Shown: in pieces, positions 26,350 through 34,838 of the stretch
Position numbering within the stretch: position 1 is the first letter of the stretch
Layout of the letters: the number at the start of each line of letters is the position of its first letter
NCBI RefSeq assembly: GCF_000818395.1
Contig: NZ_JWJG01000028.1
Coordinates: forward strand, 1,177,946-1,241,945
DNA: 64,000 nucleotides
Direction of reading: 5' to 3'
Origin: Noviherbaspirillum autotrophicum
GTDB taxonomy: Bacteria > Pseudomonadota > Gammaproteobacteria > Burkholderiales > Burkholderiaceae_D
Made by a program: the position numbers and the translations under genes
Notes under the pieces: generated by a model
What the model was told of the DNA's origin: nothing
Seen by the model: the letters and a program-made list of their open reading frames with translations, nothing else
Database searches by the model: none

Positions 26350-26392
26350 TTGACCTAGATCAATTAATATCGCCGTCCGCGTCTTATAGAAT
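26350..26392 (+). promoter_or_regulatory. FNR/Anr-type promoter of nrdJ
   Basis: TTGACCTAGATCAA (26350-26363) differs at one base from the FNR consensus TTGAT-N4-ATCAA. A -10-like TATAGA (26385-26390) places the likely start at about 26397-26398, so the FNR site is centred near -41, the class II activation position. No good -35 hexamer is needed or seen. Confidence 0.65.
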
Positions 26393-26625
26393 GACCCGCT
26401 GTCAGCCAGCGCGCCGTGACATTTCGACGGAATGAAAACAAGGTGATACAGCTAAATGTAAGTCGGCGTAGGCGGTGCATAATGAATAGCATCGCGAGCT
26501 GACCATGACCGCTTGTCACCGTGCTTGCATTCCCGCATCCCGCGCAGCCAGTTGACACCGATTTCCCGATTCCCTGCAAATTTTTTCGACGGGCCGGCTC
26601 ATATGCCGATGCCCAGGAGACCTCT

Positions 26626-29472
26626 ATGCATCAACTTGAAAACCCCGTGATCGCGCTCGCCGAGCCGCAAGATATCTCCACCGAAGTACTGATCGAGAAA
26701 TACGCGAAAGGCGACGAGACCACCATCGAGCAGGTGCAGACGCGCGTTGCGTTCGCGCTGGCCGAGGTCGAGCCGCAGAAAACCCGCAAGAAGCACGCCG
26801 ACGAATTCCTGTGGGCGATGCAGAACGGCTTCATCCCGGCCGGGCGCGTCTCCAGCGCCGCCGGCACCGGCCTGCAGACCACGCTGATCAACTGCTTCGT
26901 GCAGCCGGTGGGCGACTCGATTACCGAAGACGCCGCCGGTAAACCCGGCATCTACCGGGCGCTTGCGCAGGCGGCCGAGACCATGCGCCGCGGCGGCGGC
27001 GTCGGCTACAACTTTTCCGCGATCCGTCCCAAGGGCGCGATGGTCAAAGGCACCGGCAGCAGCGCCTCCGGTCCGATCTCGTACATGAAAGTGTTCGACC
27101 GCTCCTGCGAAACCGTTGAGTCGGCCGGCGCGCGGCGCGGCGCGCAGATGGCGGTGCTCAACGTCGATCACCCGGACATCTTCGACTTCATCACCGTCAA
27201 GCAGGAAAAGGGGCAGCTCAATAACTTCAACGTGTCGGTCGGCGTCACCGACGCCTTCATGCGCGCGGTGGAAAGCGACGGCGAGTTCGAGCTCGCGCAC
27301 GTCACCGAGCCGAACGCCGACTTCAAGAAGAAGGGCGCCTACCGTCGCGACGACGGCAAGTGGGTGTATCGCAAGATCCAGGCGCGCGAAGTGTGGGACC
27401 TGATCATGAAGAGCACCTATGCCGCAGCCGAACCGGGCGTGCTCTACCTCGACCGCATCAACACCGAAAATAACCTTGCCTACTGCGAAGTCATCGAAGC
27501 GACCAACCCGTGCGGCGAACAGCCGCTGCCGGACTACGGCTGCTGCTGCCTGGGCAGCCTGAACCTGAACGCCTACGTCAAGGAGCCGTTTTCGGAAGCG
27601 GCCAAGTTCGACTTCGACCTGCTCGCGAAAGTCACCAAGATCGCCGTGCGCATGCTCGACAACGTGCTGATCGCCACCAAGTGGCCGCTGCCGGAGCAGG
27701 CGCGCGAAGCCGACGCCAAGCGTCGTCTGGGGCTGGGCTTCACGGGTCTTGGCGACGCGCTGATCATGCTCGGCGTGCGCTACGACACCGAAGAGGGCCG
27801 TGCGCTGGCTGGCGAAATCTCGCGCGTGATGCGCGACGCCGCCTATGAAAGCTCGGTGGAACTGGCGAAAGAGCGCGGCGCCTTCCCGCTGTTCGACGCC
27901 GACAAGTACCTGCAGGGCGGCTTCGCGTCGCGCCTGCCGGAAGAGCTGAAAGCGCAGATCAAGAAGCACGGCATCCGCAATTCGCACCTGACCTCGATTG
28001 CGCCAACGGGCACCATCTCGCTGGCGTTCGCCGACAATGCCTCCAACGGCATCGAACCGGCATTCTCCTGGTTCTACAACCGCACCAAGCGCATGCCCGA
28101 CGGCAGCAAGAAGGATTACACGGTCGAAGACCACGCCTACCGCGTCTACCGCGCGCTCGGCCACGACACGGACAAGCTGCCGGAAGCTTTCGTGTCCGCG
28201 CTGGAAATCACCGCGACCGACCACATGCTGATGGTGGCCGCCGTCGCCCCCTACATCGACGCGGCGATTTCCAAGACCGTCAACGTGCCGGAAGACTATC
28301 CGTACGACGAATTCCAGGACCTCTACCTGCAAGCGTGGAAGAAGGGCTTGAAAGGCATCACCACCTATCGCCCCAACAGCGTGCTCGGCGCCGTATTGTC
28401 CGTGCCGACGGCTGCTGTCGCCAACCCGCAACCGATGACGCTGCCCGAACAGGATAAGCGCCTGGTGCTGAAAGAACTCGCCACCAAGCCCGTGCTGGCC
28501 TCGCTGCGCTGGCCGTCGCGCCCGGGCCTGCCCGCCGGCGCCTCGGCCTGGATCAGCGAAATCATCCAAACGCCGCAAGGCGAATTCGCGGTCGGCGTAT
28601 CCGACAAGGGCAACATGCCGTTCGAAGTCTGGGTGCTCGGTGGCCAGCCGCCGCGCGGCCTCGACGCCGTCGCCAAGACCCTGTCGACCGACATGCGCGC
28701 CAACGACCGCGGCTGGATGCGCCGCCGCCTGGCGCTGCTGGCCAATGCCTACGGCGACCCGTTCGACATGCCGATGCCGCCGAATGGCCAGATGGTGCAG
28801 GTGCCCAGCGTGATCGCCGCCTTCGCCAAGCTGGTCGAATGGCGCTACAACCAGTTGGGCGCGCTCGACAAGCAGGACCACGAAGCCACGCCGGTGCTCG
28901 ACGCGCTGTTCGCGCCGCACGAGCCCAAGACCGGCACCGACGGCACGCTCGCCTGGGTCGCCGACGTGTGCAATCCGGCCACCGACGACGACTTCGTGCT
29001 GATGCTCAAAGAGCTGCAAATGCCCGACGGTACCCGCCGTCCGTACAGCATGTGGCTCACCGGAGGCCATCCGCACACGCTCGACGGCCTGTGCAAGCTG
29101 CTCTCCCACGACATGCGCGTGGTCGACCCGGCCTGGATCGGTATGAAGCTGCGTAAACTCCTCAACTACGCCGAACCGCGCGGCGACTTCCTCGCCCGCG
29201 TGCCCGGCAGCGAAAAGCAGGCCAGCTATCCATCGACCGTGGCCTACATCGCGCAACTGGTGATCCACCGCTACGCGATGCTCGGCATCCTCACCGAAGA
29301 AGGTTTGCCGGTGAAGTCGATGGGCGTCGTCACCGACGAGCCGACCCATCCCGCCAAACCGGCACCGACCATGCACGGCAAGCAGTGCAAGGAATGCGGT
29401 AACGCCGCGGTCATCAAGAAGGATGGCTGCGAGTTCTGCACCGCCTGCGGCGCCATCGGCGCCTGCGGCTGA
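26626..29472 (+). CDS. nrdJ: Class II (adenosylcobalamin-dependent) ribonucleotide reductase
   Basis: Makes deoxyribonucleotides using a thiyl radical generated by coenzyme B12, with or without oxygen. The 948-residue protein has the N-terminal class II region (GFIPAGRVSSAAGTG, MRRGGGVGYNFSAIRP), the catalytic N-x-C-x-E triad at about N294, C296 and E298 in TNPCGEQPLPDYG, and APTGTISLAFADNASNGIEP. C-terminal to the barrel come two related domains (about 630-740 and 770-890) of the TSCPD type found in NrdJ, then a four-cysteine CKECGN...CEFCTACG tail, likely a redox or zinc site. ATG 26626 follows CAGGAGA; a longer frame extends upstream without homology. An FNR-type site lies 260 bp upstream. 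Confidence 0.95.
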   Translation: MHQLENPVIALAEPQDISTEVLIEKYAKGDETTIEQVQTRVAFALAEVEPQKTRKKHADEFLWAMQNGFIPAGRVSSAAGTGLQTTLINCFVQPVGDSITEDAAGKPGIYRALAQAAETMRRGGGVGYNFSAIRPKGAMVKGTGSSASGPISYMKVFDRSCETVESAGARRGAQMAVLNVDHPDIFDFITVKQEKGQLNNFNVSVGVTDAFMRAVESDGEFELAHVTEPNADFKKKGAYRRDDGKWVYRKIQAREVWDLIMKSTYAAAEPGVLYLDRINTENNLAYCEVIEATNPCGEQPLPDYGCCCLGSLNLNAYVKEPFSEAAKFDFDLLAKVTKIAVRMLDNVLIATKWPLPEQAREADAKRRLGLGFTGLGDALIMLGVRYDTEEGRALAGEISRVMRDAAYESSVELAKERGAFPLFDADKYLQGGFASRLPEELKAQIKKHGIRNSHLTSIAPTGTISLAFADNASNGIEPAFSWFYNRTKRMPDGSKKDYTVEDHAYRVYRALGHDTDKLPEAFVSALEITATDHMLMVAAVAPYIDAAISKTVNVPEDYPYDEFQDLYLQAWKKGLKGITTYRPNSVLGAVLSVPTAAVANPQPMTLPEQDKRLVLKELATKPVLASLRWPSRPGLPAGASAWISEIIQTPQGEFAVGVSDKGNMPFEVWVLGGQPPRGLDAVAKTLSTDMRANDRGWMRRRLALLANAYGDPFDMPMPPNGQMVQVPSVIAAFAKLVEWRYNQLGALDKQDHEATPVLDALFAPHEPKTGTDGTLAWVADVCNPATDDDFVLMLKELQMPDGTRRPYSMWLTGGHPHTLDGLCKLLSHDMRVVDPAWIGMKLRKLLNYAEPRGDFLARVPGSEKQASYPSTVAYIAQLVIHRYAMLGILTEEGLPVKSMGVVTDEPTHPAKPAPTMHGKQCKECGNAAVIKKDGCEFCTACGAIGACG

Positions 29473-29494
29473 CGCGCTCGGCAGTCCACCACAT

Positions 29495-29521
29495 GCCCCT
29501 CTCCTGAAAACGGAGAGGGGC
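29495..29521. repeat. GCCCCTCTCC hairpin repeat
   Basis: Perfect inverted repeat GCCCCTCTCC / GGAGAGGGGC around a short loop, followed by CAGGGG and GGGTGAGGGCG. This is the form of dispersed extragenic palindromes common in proteobacterial genomes. It may also help terminate nrdJ. Confidence 0.55.
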
Positions 29522-29657
29522 AGGGGCTCCGATGTAGGAGCGCCTGGCGCAGGGGTGAGGGCGTTCGCCACACCCGCATCCCTTTCTCATTTACTTCACG
29601 CATCACCCATGTAATCGCAAATCCCCATCCACCGCTGCCATTTCCAGAGGAGACACC

Positions 29658-31010
29658 ATGTCGCAAACCAAGATCCTGCTCGACGAATCCGATATCCCGA
29701 CCCACTGGTACAACATCGTGGCCGACATGCCGAACCCTCCGGCGCCGCCGCTCGGCCCCGACGGCAAGCCCCTCTCACCCGACGCGCTGGCTGCGATCTT
29801 TCCGGCCAGCCTGATCGAACAGGAAATGTCGGCAGAGCGCTGGATCGCCATCCCGGAAAAAGTGCGCGAGATTTATCAGCTCTGGCGCCCGACACCGATG
29901 TTCCGCGCGCACCGCCTCGAGGCCGCGCTCGGCACCCCGTGCAAGATCTACTACAAGTTTGAAGGCGTCTCTCCCGCCGGCTCGCACAAAGTGAATACCT
30001 CTGTCGCGCAGGCCTACTACAACGCTGAAGCCGGCATCAAGCGCATCGCCACCGAAACCGGCGCAGGGCAGTGGGGCAGTTCGATGGCGCTGGCCGGCCA
30101 GATGTTCGGACTCGAAGTGCGCGTGTACATGGTGAAGGTCAGCTACCACCAGAAGCCGTACCGCCGCTCGATGATGCAGACCTGGGGTGCCGAAGTGTTC
30201 GCCAGCCCTTCCGAGCAGACCAACGTGGGCCGCGCCGCACTCGCGGAAAACCCCGACAACCAGGGTTCATTGGGCCTGGCCATCTCCGAAGCGGTGGAAG
30301 AAGCCGCCTCGCGCGCCGACACCAATTACGCGCTCGGCTCGGTGCTCAACCACGTGCTGCTGCACCAGACCGTGATCGGCCTGGAAGCGAAGAAGCAGTT
30401 CGAAAAGGTCGGCGACTACCCCGACATGATCTTCGCGCCCTGCGGCGGCGGCTCCAACTTCGGCGGCGCAGCCTTCCCCTTCCTCGCCGACAAAGCCGCC
30501 GGCAAGAACGTGCGCCTGGTCGCCGTCGAACCGACTTCCTGCCCGACGCTGACGCGCGGCCACTACGCCTACGACTACGGCGACACCGCGAAGCTCACGC
30601 CGATGACCCTGATGTACACCCTCGGCCACGACTTCATGCCGCCGGGGATCCATGCAGGCGGCCTGCGCTATCACGGCGACTCCGCGCTGGTATCGCAGCT
30701 CTATCACGAAAAACTGTTAGAGGCCGTCGCCGTGCCGCAGCTCGCCACCTTCGACGCCGGCGTGCGCTTCGCACGCTCGGAAGGCATCATCCCCGCGCCG
30801 GAATCAAGTCACGCGATCGCCGCGTGTATTGCCGAGGCATTGCGCTGCAAGGAAAGCGGAGAAGCAAAGACGCTGTTCATCAACCTGTCCGGCCACGGCC
30901 ACTTCGACATGGGCGCGTATGACAGCTACTTCAGCGGCAAGCTGCAGGATTTTGCATATCCGGAGGAGGCGATCAAGGCGGCGCTGGAGAGGTTGCCGAA
31001 GGTGGGCTAA
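29658..31010 (+). CDS. trpB: Tryptophan synthase beta-like, TrpB2 type
   Basis: PLP-dependent enzyme joining indole and serine to tryptophan (EC 4.2.1.20/4.2.1.122). The 450-residue length and the N-terminal IPTHWYNIVADMPNPPAPPLGPDGKPL identify the TrpB2 subtype, which usually works without TrpA to salvage indole. The PLP lysine is about K111 in SPAGSHKVNTSVAQ; the phosphate-binding loop is APCGGGSNFGG. No trpA, trpC or trpF lies next to it, consistent with a stand-alone role. ATG 29658 follows AGAGGAGA. A broken copy of its last 72 codons is found 2.6 kb downstream. Confidence 0.92.
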   Translation: MSQTKILLDESDIPTHWYNIVADMPNPPAPPLGPDGKPLSPDALAAIFPASLIEQEMSAERWIAIPEKVREIYQLWRPTPMFRAHRLEAALGTPCKIYYKFEGVSPAGSHKVNTSVAQAYYNAEAGIKRIATETGAGQWGSSMALAGQMFGLEVRVYMVKVSYHQKPYRRSMMQTWGAEVFASPSEQTNVGRAALAENPDNQGSLGLAISEAVEEAASRADTNYALGSVLNHVLLHQTVIGLEAKKQFEKVGDYPDMIFAPCGGGSNFGGAAFPFLADKAAGKNVRLVAVEPTSCPTLTRGHYAYDYGDTAKLTPMTLMYTLGHDFMPPGIHAGGLRYHGDSALVSQLYHEKLLEAVAVPQLATFDAGVRFARSEGIIPAPESSHAIAACIAEALRCKESGEAKTLFINLSGHGHFDMGAYDSYFSGKLQDFAYPEEAIKAALERLPKVG

Positions 31011-31026
31011 GCGATTGGTGGCGCAA

Positions 31027-31046
31027 GGCCGGCACGTGTGCCGGCC
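31027..31046 (+). terminator. Strong GC hairpin after trpB2
   Basis: GGCCGGCAC followed by GTGCCGGCC around two bases. Without a T run it is an uncertain terminator. Confidence 0.4.
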
Positions 31047-31086
31047 ACGCCACGGCGCGATCACTTTGATAGTAGAAAGGAAAGCC

Positions 31087-31992
31087 GTGCAACGACGCCG
31101 TCCCACCATCGGAATTGCACTCGGCAGCGGCTCGGCGCGCGGCTGGGCGCACATCGGTATCATCCAGGCGCTCGAACGCGCCGGCATCGTGCCCGACATC
31201 GTGTGCGGCACCTCGATCGGCGCGCTGGTTGGCGCGGCCTACGCCGATGGGCAACTGGAGCGGCTTGCAAGCTGGGTAAAAAGCCTCAGCTGGCAGTCGG
31301 TAGTCAGCTTGCTCGACCCCACCATCGACGGCGGGCTCATCCAGGGCGAAAAGCTGCTCGCATTCTTTCGCGCGCACTTCAACGACAAGGACATCATCAA
31401 GCTGCCAAAGCCGTTTGGCGCCGTCGCGACCGAACTCGTCACGGGGCGCGAAGTGTGGCTGCGCAATGGGTCGGTGATCGAAGCCGTCCGTGCATCGATC
31501 GCCTTGCCCGGACTGTTTACGCCCGCCCAGCTCGATGGATGCTTGATGGTGGACGGCGGACTGGTCAACCCGGTTCCCGTGTCGCTATGCCGTGCGATGG
31601 GCGCCGACATCGTGATTGCGGTCGATTTGAACTGGGACCTCATGGGGCGCCATGCCGCACGCGAAGCGCAACCTGCGCAAGCGGCAGCCGGCAGGCTTGC
31701 CTCGATTCTGGACAAGCTGCCGCTAGGGCTCGGGCGCTTGAAAAGCGGGCCGGCGGCATCGACTGAAATGCCATCCATTTTCGATGTGCTCAGCATCAGT
31801 CTCCACATCATGCAGGTGCGTATCACTCGTAGCCGCCTAGCAGGCGAACCAGCCGATGTGATGATTCGGCCGCGTCTCGCCAACTTCGCACTGATGGATT
31901 ACCACCGTGCTGCCGCCGCCATTACGGAAGGAGCACGCGCGGCCGAACTGGTGTTGCCGGAGTTGGAGGAGTTAATCGGTGGGGCTGGTTAG
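31087..31992 (+). CDS. Patatin-like phospholipase (RssA type)
   Basis: A 301-residue serine lipase-family protein. Glycine-rich oxyanion motif GSGSARGWAHIG, nucleophile GTSIG and the Asp dyad partner in VDGG are all present, so the catalytic Ser-Asp pair is intact. The domain matches NTE/RssA-type patatins, often cytoplasmic or membrane-associated. GTG 31087 has AAAGGAAA upstream; an in-frame extension to the left overlaps trpB2 and is not used. It follows trpB2 by 76 bp with a hairpin between them. Confidence 0.88.
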   Translation: MQRRRPTIGIALGSGSARGWAHIGIIQALERAGIVPDIVCGTSIGALVGAAYADGQLERLASWVKSLSWQSVVSLLDPTIDGGLIQGEKLLAFFRAHFNDKDIIKLPKPFGAVATELVTGREVWLRNGSVIEAVRASIALPGLFTPAQLDGCLMVDGGLVNPVPVSLCRAMGADIVIAVDLNWDLMGRHAAREAQPAQAAAGRLASILDKLPLGLGRLKSGPAASTEMPSIFDVLSISLHIMQVRITRSRLAGEPADVMIRPRLANFALMDYHRAAAAITEGARAAELVLPELEELIGGAG

Positions 31993-32048
31993 CGGAAGAC
32001 TTGAGTGATTTACGTCAGGCCCGGCTCCATTAACGGTGATTCACTATG

Positions 32049-32115
32049 TCGAGTCTGACCCCACGTATATATGGGGTCAGACTCGATAAATTCTTAAGTC
32101 GAGTCTGCCCTCCGT
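32049..32115. repeat. REP-like palindrome with GGGTCAGACTC arms
   Basis: TCGAGTCTGACCCC and GGGGTCAGACTCGA arms (32049-32062 and 32073-32086) around a short A/T loop, followed by a third half-copy GTCGAGTCTGCCC (32098-32110). GGGTCAGAC-type palindromes in betaproteobacteria are commonly mobilised by REP-associated tyrosine transposases (RAYT). Confidence 0.65.
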
Positions 32116-32202
32116 TTACGTATTGGTAGACGCCCGCCATGCCCGCGCCCTTGTCACAGGCATATTTGCGCATGCCACCAAATGCGCGAACAGCTCGACC
32201 GA

Positions 32203-33330
32203 CTAGAAGAACAGGATGCCGCCCAAGGATACGCCGTTCATGCGGGCGGTAGTGCCATCCACCGCTTTCGAGCGGGTCTGGCCTATTTCGCCTACCAGCG
32301 TGACGCTTTTGGTCAGCGCATAGTAGGAGCCGAGCGTGATGTTGCTGTTGGAGCGCAGGCCGGTCGTGTCTTCCTTGTTGCGGCTGATGCCGTAGCTGGC
32401 GCCGAGTTTCAGCTTGTCGCTGGTTTTGTAGGTCGCCTGCAGCAGATAATCGGTCGTGCGGATATCGCCCTGGTCTCCTTCGCTCAAGATGCCGAGGCCC
32501 TTGCCGGTCTGGACATTGGCGAGCACGCCGAGCGCACCTGCAGTGTAGGAGCCGCCGATTTCAAAACCGCTCATCCGATACTCGCCGGCGAGGGAGGAGG
32601 TGTTGAACTTCTGGGTCTTTGCGCCGAACCAGGTCTTCAACCCATCCTGGCTGTAGCTCAGTTGCGCCTGCACCTGAGGTGTCGATCCGGCGCCGGTGCC
32701 TGCGGCGTCGGCGCTGACCGGGCTGACCAGCGCTGCATCGACCTTGAAGCCAGCCGATGTCGGCGAGCTGTACGCGATCTGGCCGTAGGTGCCGAGGTAG
32801 CTATAACCCGCGCCGATGTGCCCGAGCGCGACACGGCCGCGTTGCGTCGCCTGCACCGGTGCGCCGGCGCCCAGCAGCGTCATGTCGCCCAGGATCGCGC
32901 CGGAACCGAAGATGCCGTAGTCGCGGCCCAGCTTGAGGGTGCCGAGGTCCGCGTTACCGAATGAGAAAAACGCCTGGCGTACGTCGACGCCGCTGTTGGC
33001 TGCAATCGCGCTGTCGGTCGCGGTATGGGCCATAATGCCGATGGTGCCGGCGACATCGTATTCTCCCTGCTTCGATTTCACGCTCGTGATCAATCCGTTC
33101 GGCAGCAAGCCGTTGCCGATGGTGGTGCGGCTGCCTTGGCCGCCGCATCCCAGGGCACGGCCGGCCAGTGCAGTACCGCCAACCACGTCGTCAGAGCAGT
33201 TCACCGCTGTGTAGTAGGCGTTCACAATACCGCCGACCGAAACGGTCCATTCACCGGCCTGCATATCGACCGCATAGGCCGCCTGGGTTCCGACAATTGC
33301 AAATCCTCCCGCTAATAATATTTTTTTCAT
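32203..33330 (-). CDS. Gram-negative general porin (16-strand type)
   Basis: An outer-membrane trimeric porin of 375 residues. The signal peptide MKKILLAGGFAIVGTQAAYA is followed by VDMQAGEWTVSVGGIVNAYYT. Alternating amphipathic beta strands run throughout and the chain ends in GGILFF with C-terminal phenylalanine, the signal for Bam-mediated assembly. A pair of cysteines lies in the first loop (VNCSDD and LGCGGQ). The substrate is probably non-specific anions or small solutes. It is flanked by repeats and gene remnants, so it may have moved here. Confidence 0.88.
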   Translation of the reverse strand: MKKILLAGGFAIVGTQAAYAVDMQAGEWTVSVGGIVNAYYTAVNCSDDVVGGTALAGRALGCGGQGSRTTIGNGLLPNGLITSVKSKQGEYDVAGTIGIMAHTATDSAIAANSGVDVRQAFFSFGNADLGTLKLGRDYGIFGSGAILGDMTLLGAGAPVQATQRGRVALGHIGAGYSYLGTYGQIAYSSPTSAGFKVDAALVSPVSADAAGTGAGSTPQVQAQLSYSQDGLKTWFGAKTQKFNTSSLAGEYRMSGFEIGGSYTAGALGVLANVQTGKGLGILSEGDQGDIRTTDYLLQATYKTSDKLKLGASYGISRNKEDTTGLRSNSNITLGSYYALTKSVTLVGEIGQTRSKAVDGTTARMNGVSLGGILFF

Positions 33331-33639
33331 TCATCTCTCCCTTGGTTAATATTTAAAGGTCGCCACTAATTGGCTTGCGGACTATCGCAAATTGCATGCC
33401 GACAACGAGGCGTTCGCATGTGAGGGCCTGCAAGCAGCTAATCTCATGGCGGCATCGGTAGATTTCATGCCGCTGCGCGCGGCCCTGTTACGCCATTCAA
33501 TCGCTTTGTTTGTGCGCCTGAGCCCTTCCTCGGCAGCGCCAAACAGCGGTTTCCAATTGTGTGAATTTGGATCGATCAGCAACAACAGTGCTCAAATTTT
33601 GATCAATGCTCTACTGTGAAGAATATAGATAGGATTAGC

Positions 33640-33858
33640 CTCGGAGGCCTCCCCGTGCCGGAATCGAGCCACGCGATTGCCGAGGGCTTGCGCTGCAAGG
33701 AAAGCGGAGAAGCGAAGACGCTGTACATCAATCTGTCCGACCACGGGCACTTCGGCATGGGCGCGTACGACAGCGACTTTGGCGGCAAGCTGCAGGATTA
33801 TGCTTGTCCGGAGGAGGCGATTAAGGCGGCGTTGGAGCGGTTGCCGAAGGTGGGGTAG
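33640..33858 (+). pseudogene. Broken duplicate of the trpB2 C-terminus
   Basis: Translates to PESSHAIAEGLRCKESGEAK, then TLYINLSDHGHFGMGAYDS and so on to ALERLPKVG, nearly identical to the last 72 codons of the trpB2 gene ending at 31010. There is a 12-bp in-frame deletion after SSHAIA and several replacements (Phe to Tyr, Gly to Asp, Tyr to Asp), but the frame stays open to the same stop position. It cannot bind PLP alone, as only the small C-terminal lobe remains. No promoter was seen. It is the 3' relic of a duplicated trpB2. Confidence 0.85.
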
Positions 33859-33884
33859 GTTTGATGTTGCTTTGATGTTGATGC

Positions 33885-33911
33885 GGCGGAGCCTTGAGGC
33901 TTCGCCCTTTT
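33885..33911 (+). terminator. Terminator after the trpB2 relic
   Basis: GGCGGAGCC / GGCTTCGCC arms (one G-T pair) around TTGA, followed by CTTTT. Confidence 0.55.
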
Positions 33912-33940
33912 GTTTGCTCGCGTACGGAAAACGGGGGCAG

Positions 33941-33974
33941 GTCTTGCAATCAAGCGGATGTGTGACTGCAAGAC
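33941..33974. repeat. GTCTTGCA inverted repeat
   Basis: GTCTTGCA (33941-33948) and TGCAAGAC (33967-33974) preceded by GGGGGCAG, in the style of the neighbouring REP-like palindromes. Confidence 0.45.
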
Positions 33975-34096
33975 TTAACCCGAAAGCGGTGGTAATAGAC
34001 TGCGAGGGGCTTGCGAACAGCAGTTATTCCTTATCCGTGAGCGCAACCACTCTTTCCATGCGGACTACAATCCAATCGAAAATAAGCGCTCTGCGT

Positions 34097-34525
34097 TCAG
34101 CGCGCCTGAATGCGATTAAGATATTCGACCAGCATCAGGATGCGTCCACGAACCACGGCTGCCGCGTCATAGTTGCCGCGCGCTTCCTTGTAGAATTCGG
34201 CGTTCTCGATCTGGAACTCCTTGCCCCAAACAGGCATGGTCCGCGTGCCATGGCTTGGCACATTGGCGCCTTCGATCACTTCGTATAATCGTGCCGTCGG
34301 CAACACTCCGCCATTCTTCTTGGCGAGCTGAGTCAGGTCCGCAGGGCTGCTGCGCAGTTGATCCGCCATCGGGCCGTCGCCCTTGCCATTTATGCCATGG
34401 CATGTCGCGCAATTTGATTCGAATTCCTGCTTGCCAAGGTCTATTTTCTGTTGCTGCGCGAAGACAGCTCCACTGTAAGCCGCCATGCCAACAACAATCA
34501 GCCATACTTTAATTGTAGTTTTCAT
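34097..34525 (-). CDS. Periplasmic class I cytochrome c
   Basis: A 142-residue monohaem cytochrome. The signal peptide MKTTIKVWLIVVGMAAYSGAVFAQ precedes the haem motif CATCH (about residues 39-43) followed by GINGKGDGPMA. The distal methionine ligand is in RTMPVWGKEF, the spacing of small c-type carriers or oxidase-associated domains. ATG 34525 opens the gene. It is convergent with nothing and is separated from ohyA on the same strand by 313 bp, so its electron partner is unknown. Confidence 0.88.
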   Translation of the reverse strand: MKTTIKVWLIVVGMAAYSGAVFAQQQKIDLGKQEFESNCATCHGINGKGDGPMADQLRSSPADLTQLAKKNGGVLPTARLYEVIEGANVPSHGTRTMPVWGKEFQIENAEFYKEARGNYDAAAVVRGRILMLVEYLNRIQAR

Positions 34526-34838
34526 TTTATGACTCCAAGAAGTTGATCAACGATCAGTTGCGGGCGAAGGCTTATGCCGAACTCCAACCCTTCGTTGATC
34601 TTAGAGCCGCCTACTACCGTGTAAATTGACCCCTATCAGCTTAGCTGGACTTTATCTATTTCTGGCTATGTGGCAAGCGCAGGGGGCGCTTCGCGCACCG
34701 ATTCGACGAGAGCGATTTGCTGCGACAGCGCGCCCCCGATGAATCCGTCGGCATTCGTGCAGAGGTAGGGGCAGACTCGATCATTCCCTTATGTCGGGTC
34801 TGCCCCCTATCCACACGCACTCCAGCCGCCTTGCGCCC
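34526..34838. repeat. Spacer with a second GGGCAGACTC palindrome
   Basis: No gene seen. AGGGGCAGACTCGA (34766-34779) and TCGGGTCTGCCCCCT (34794-34808) form an imperfect palindrome like the one at 32049. Near 34617 there is GTGTAAATTGACCCCT, which resembles the inner repeat of some IS21 ends but is too short to call. Confidence 0.5.

Noticed and set aside
26605..26626. B12-box-like CCAGGAGACCT before nrdJ
   Set aside because: It overlaps the ribosome-binding site and no other cobalamin-riboswitch element is seen upstream, so similarity is probably chance. Kept only as a low-interest question.
26599..29571. A 990-codon open frame opposite nrdJ
   Set aside because: It is the antisense shadow of a G+C-rich gene and has low-complexity Arg/Ala/Gly composition without domains.
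34535..34555. TTGATCAACGATCAG near the cytochrome c gene as an FNR site
   Set aside because: The half-sites are five bases apart and one is imperfect, so it does not meet the FNR pattern.
34614..34640. GTGTAAATTGACCCCT as an IS21-type end
   Set aside because: Too short, with no second copy or transposase fragment alongside.
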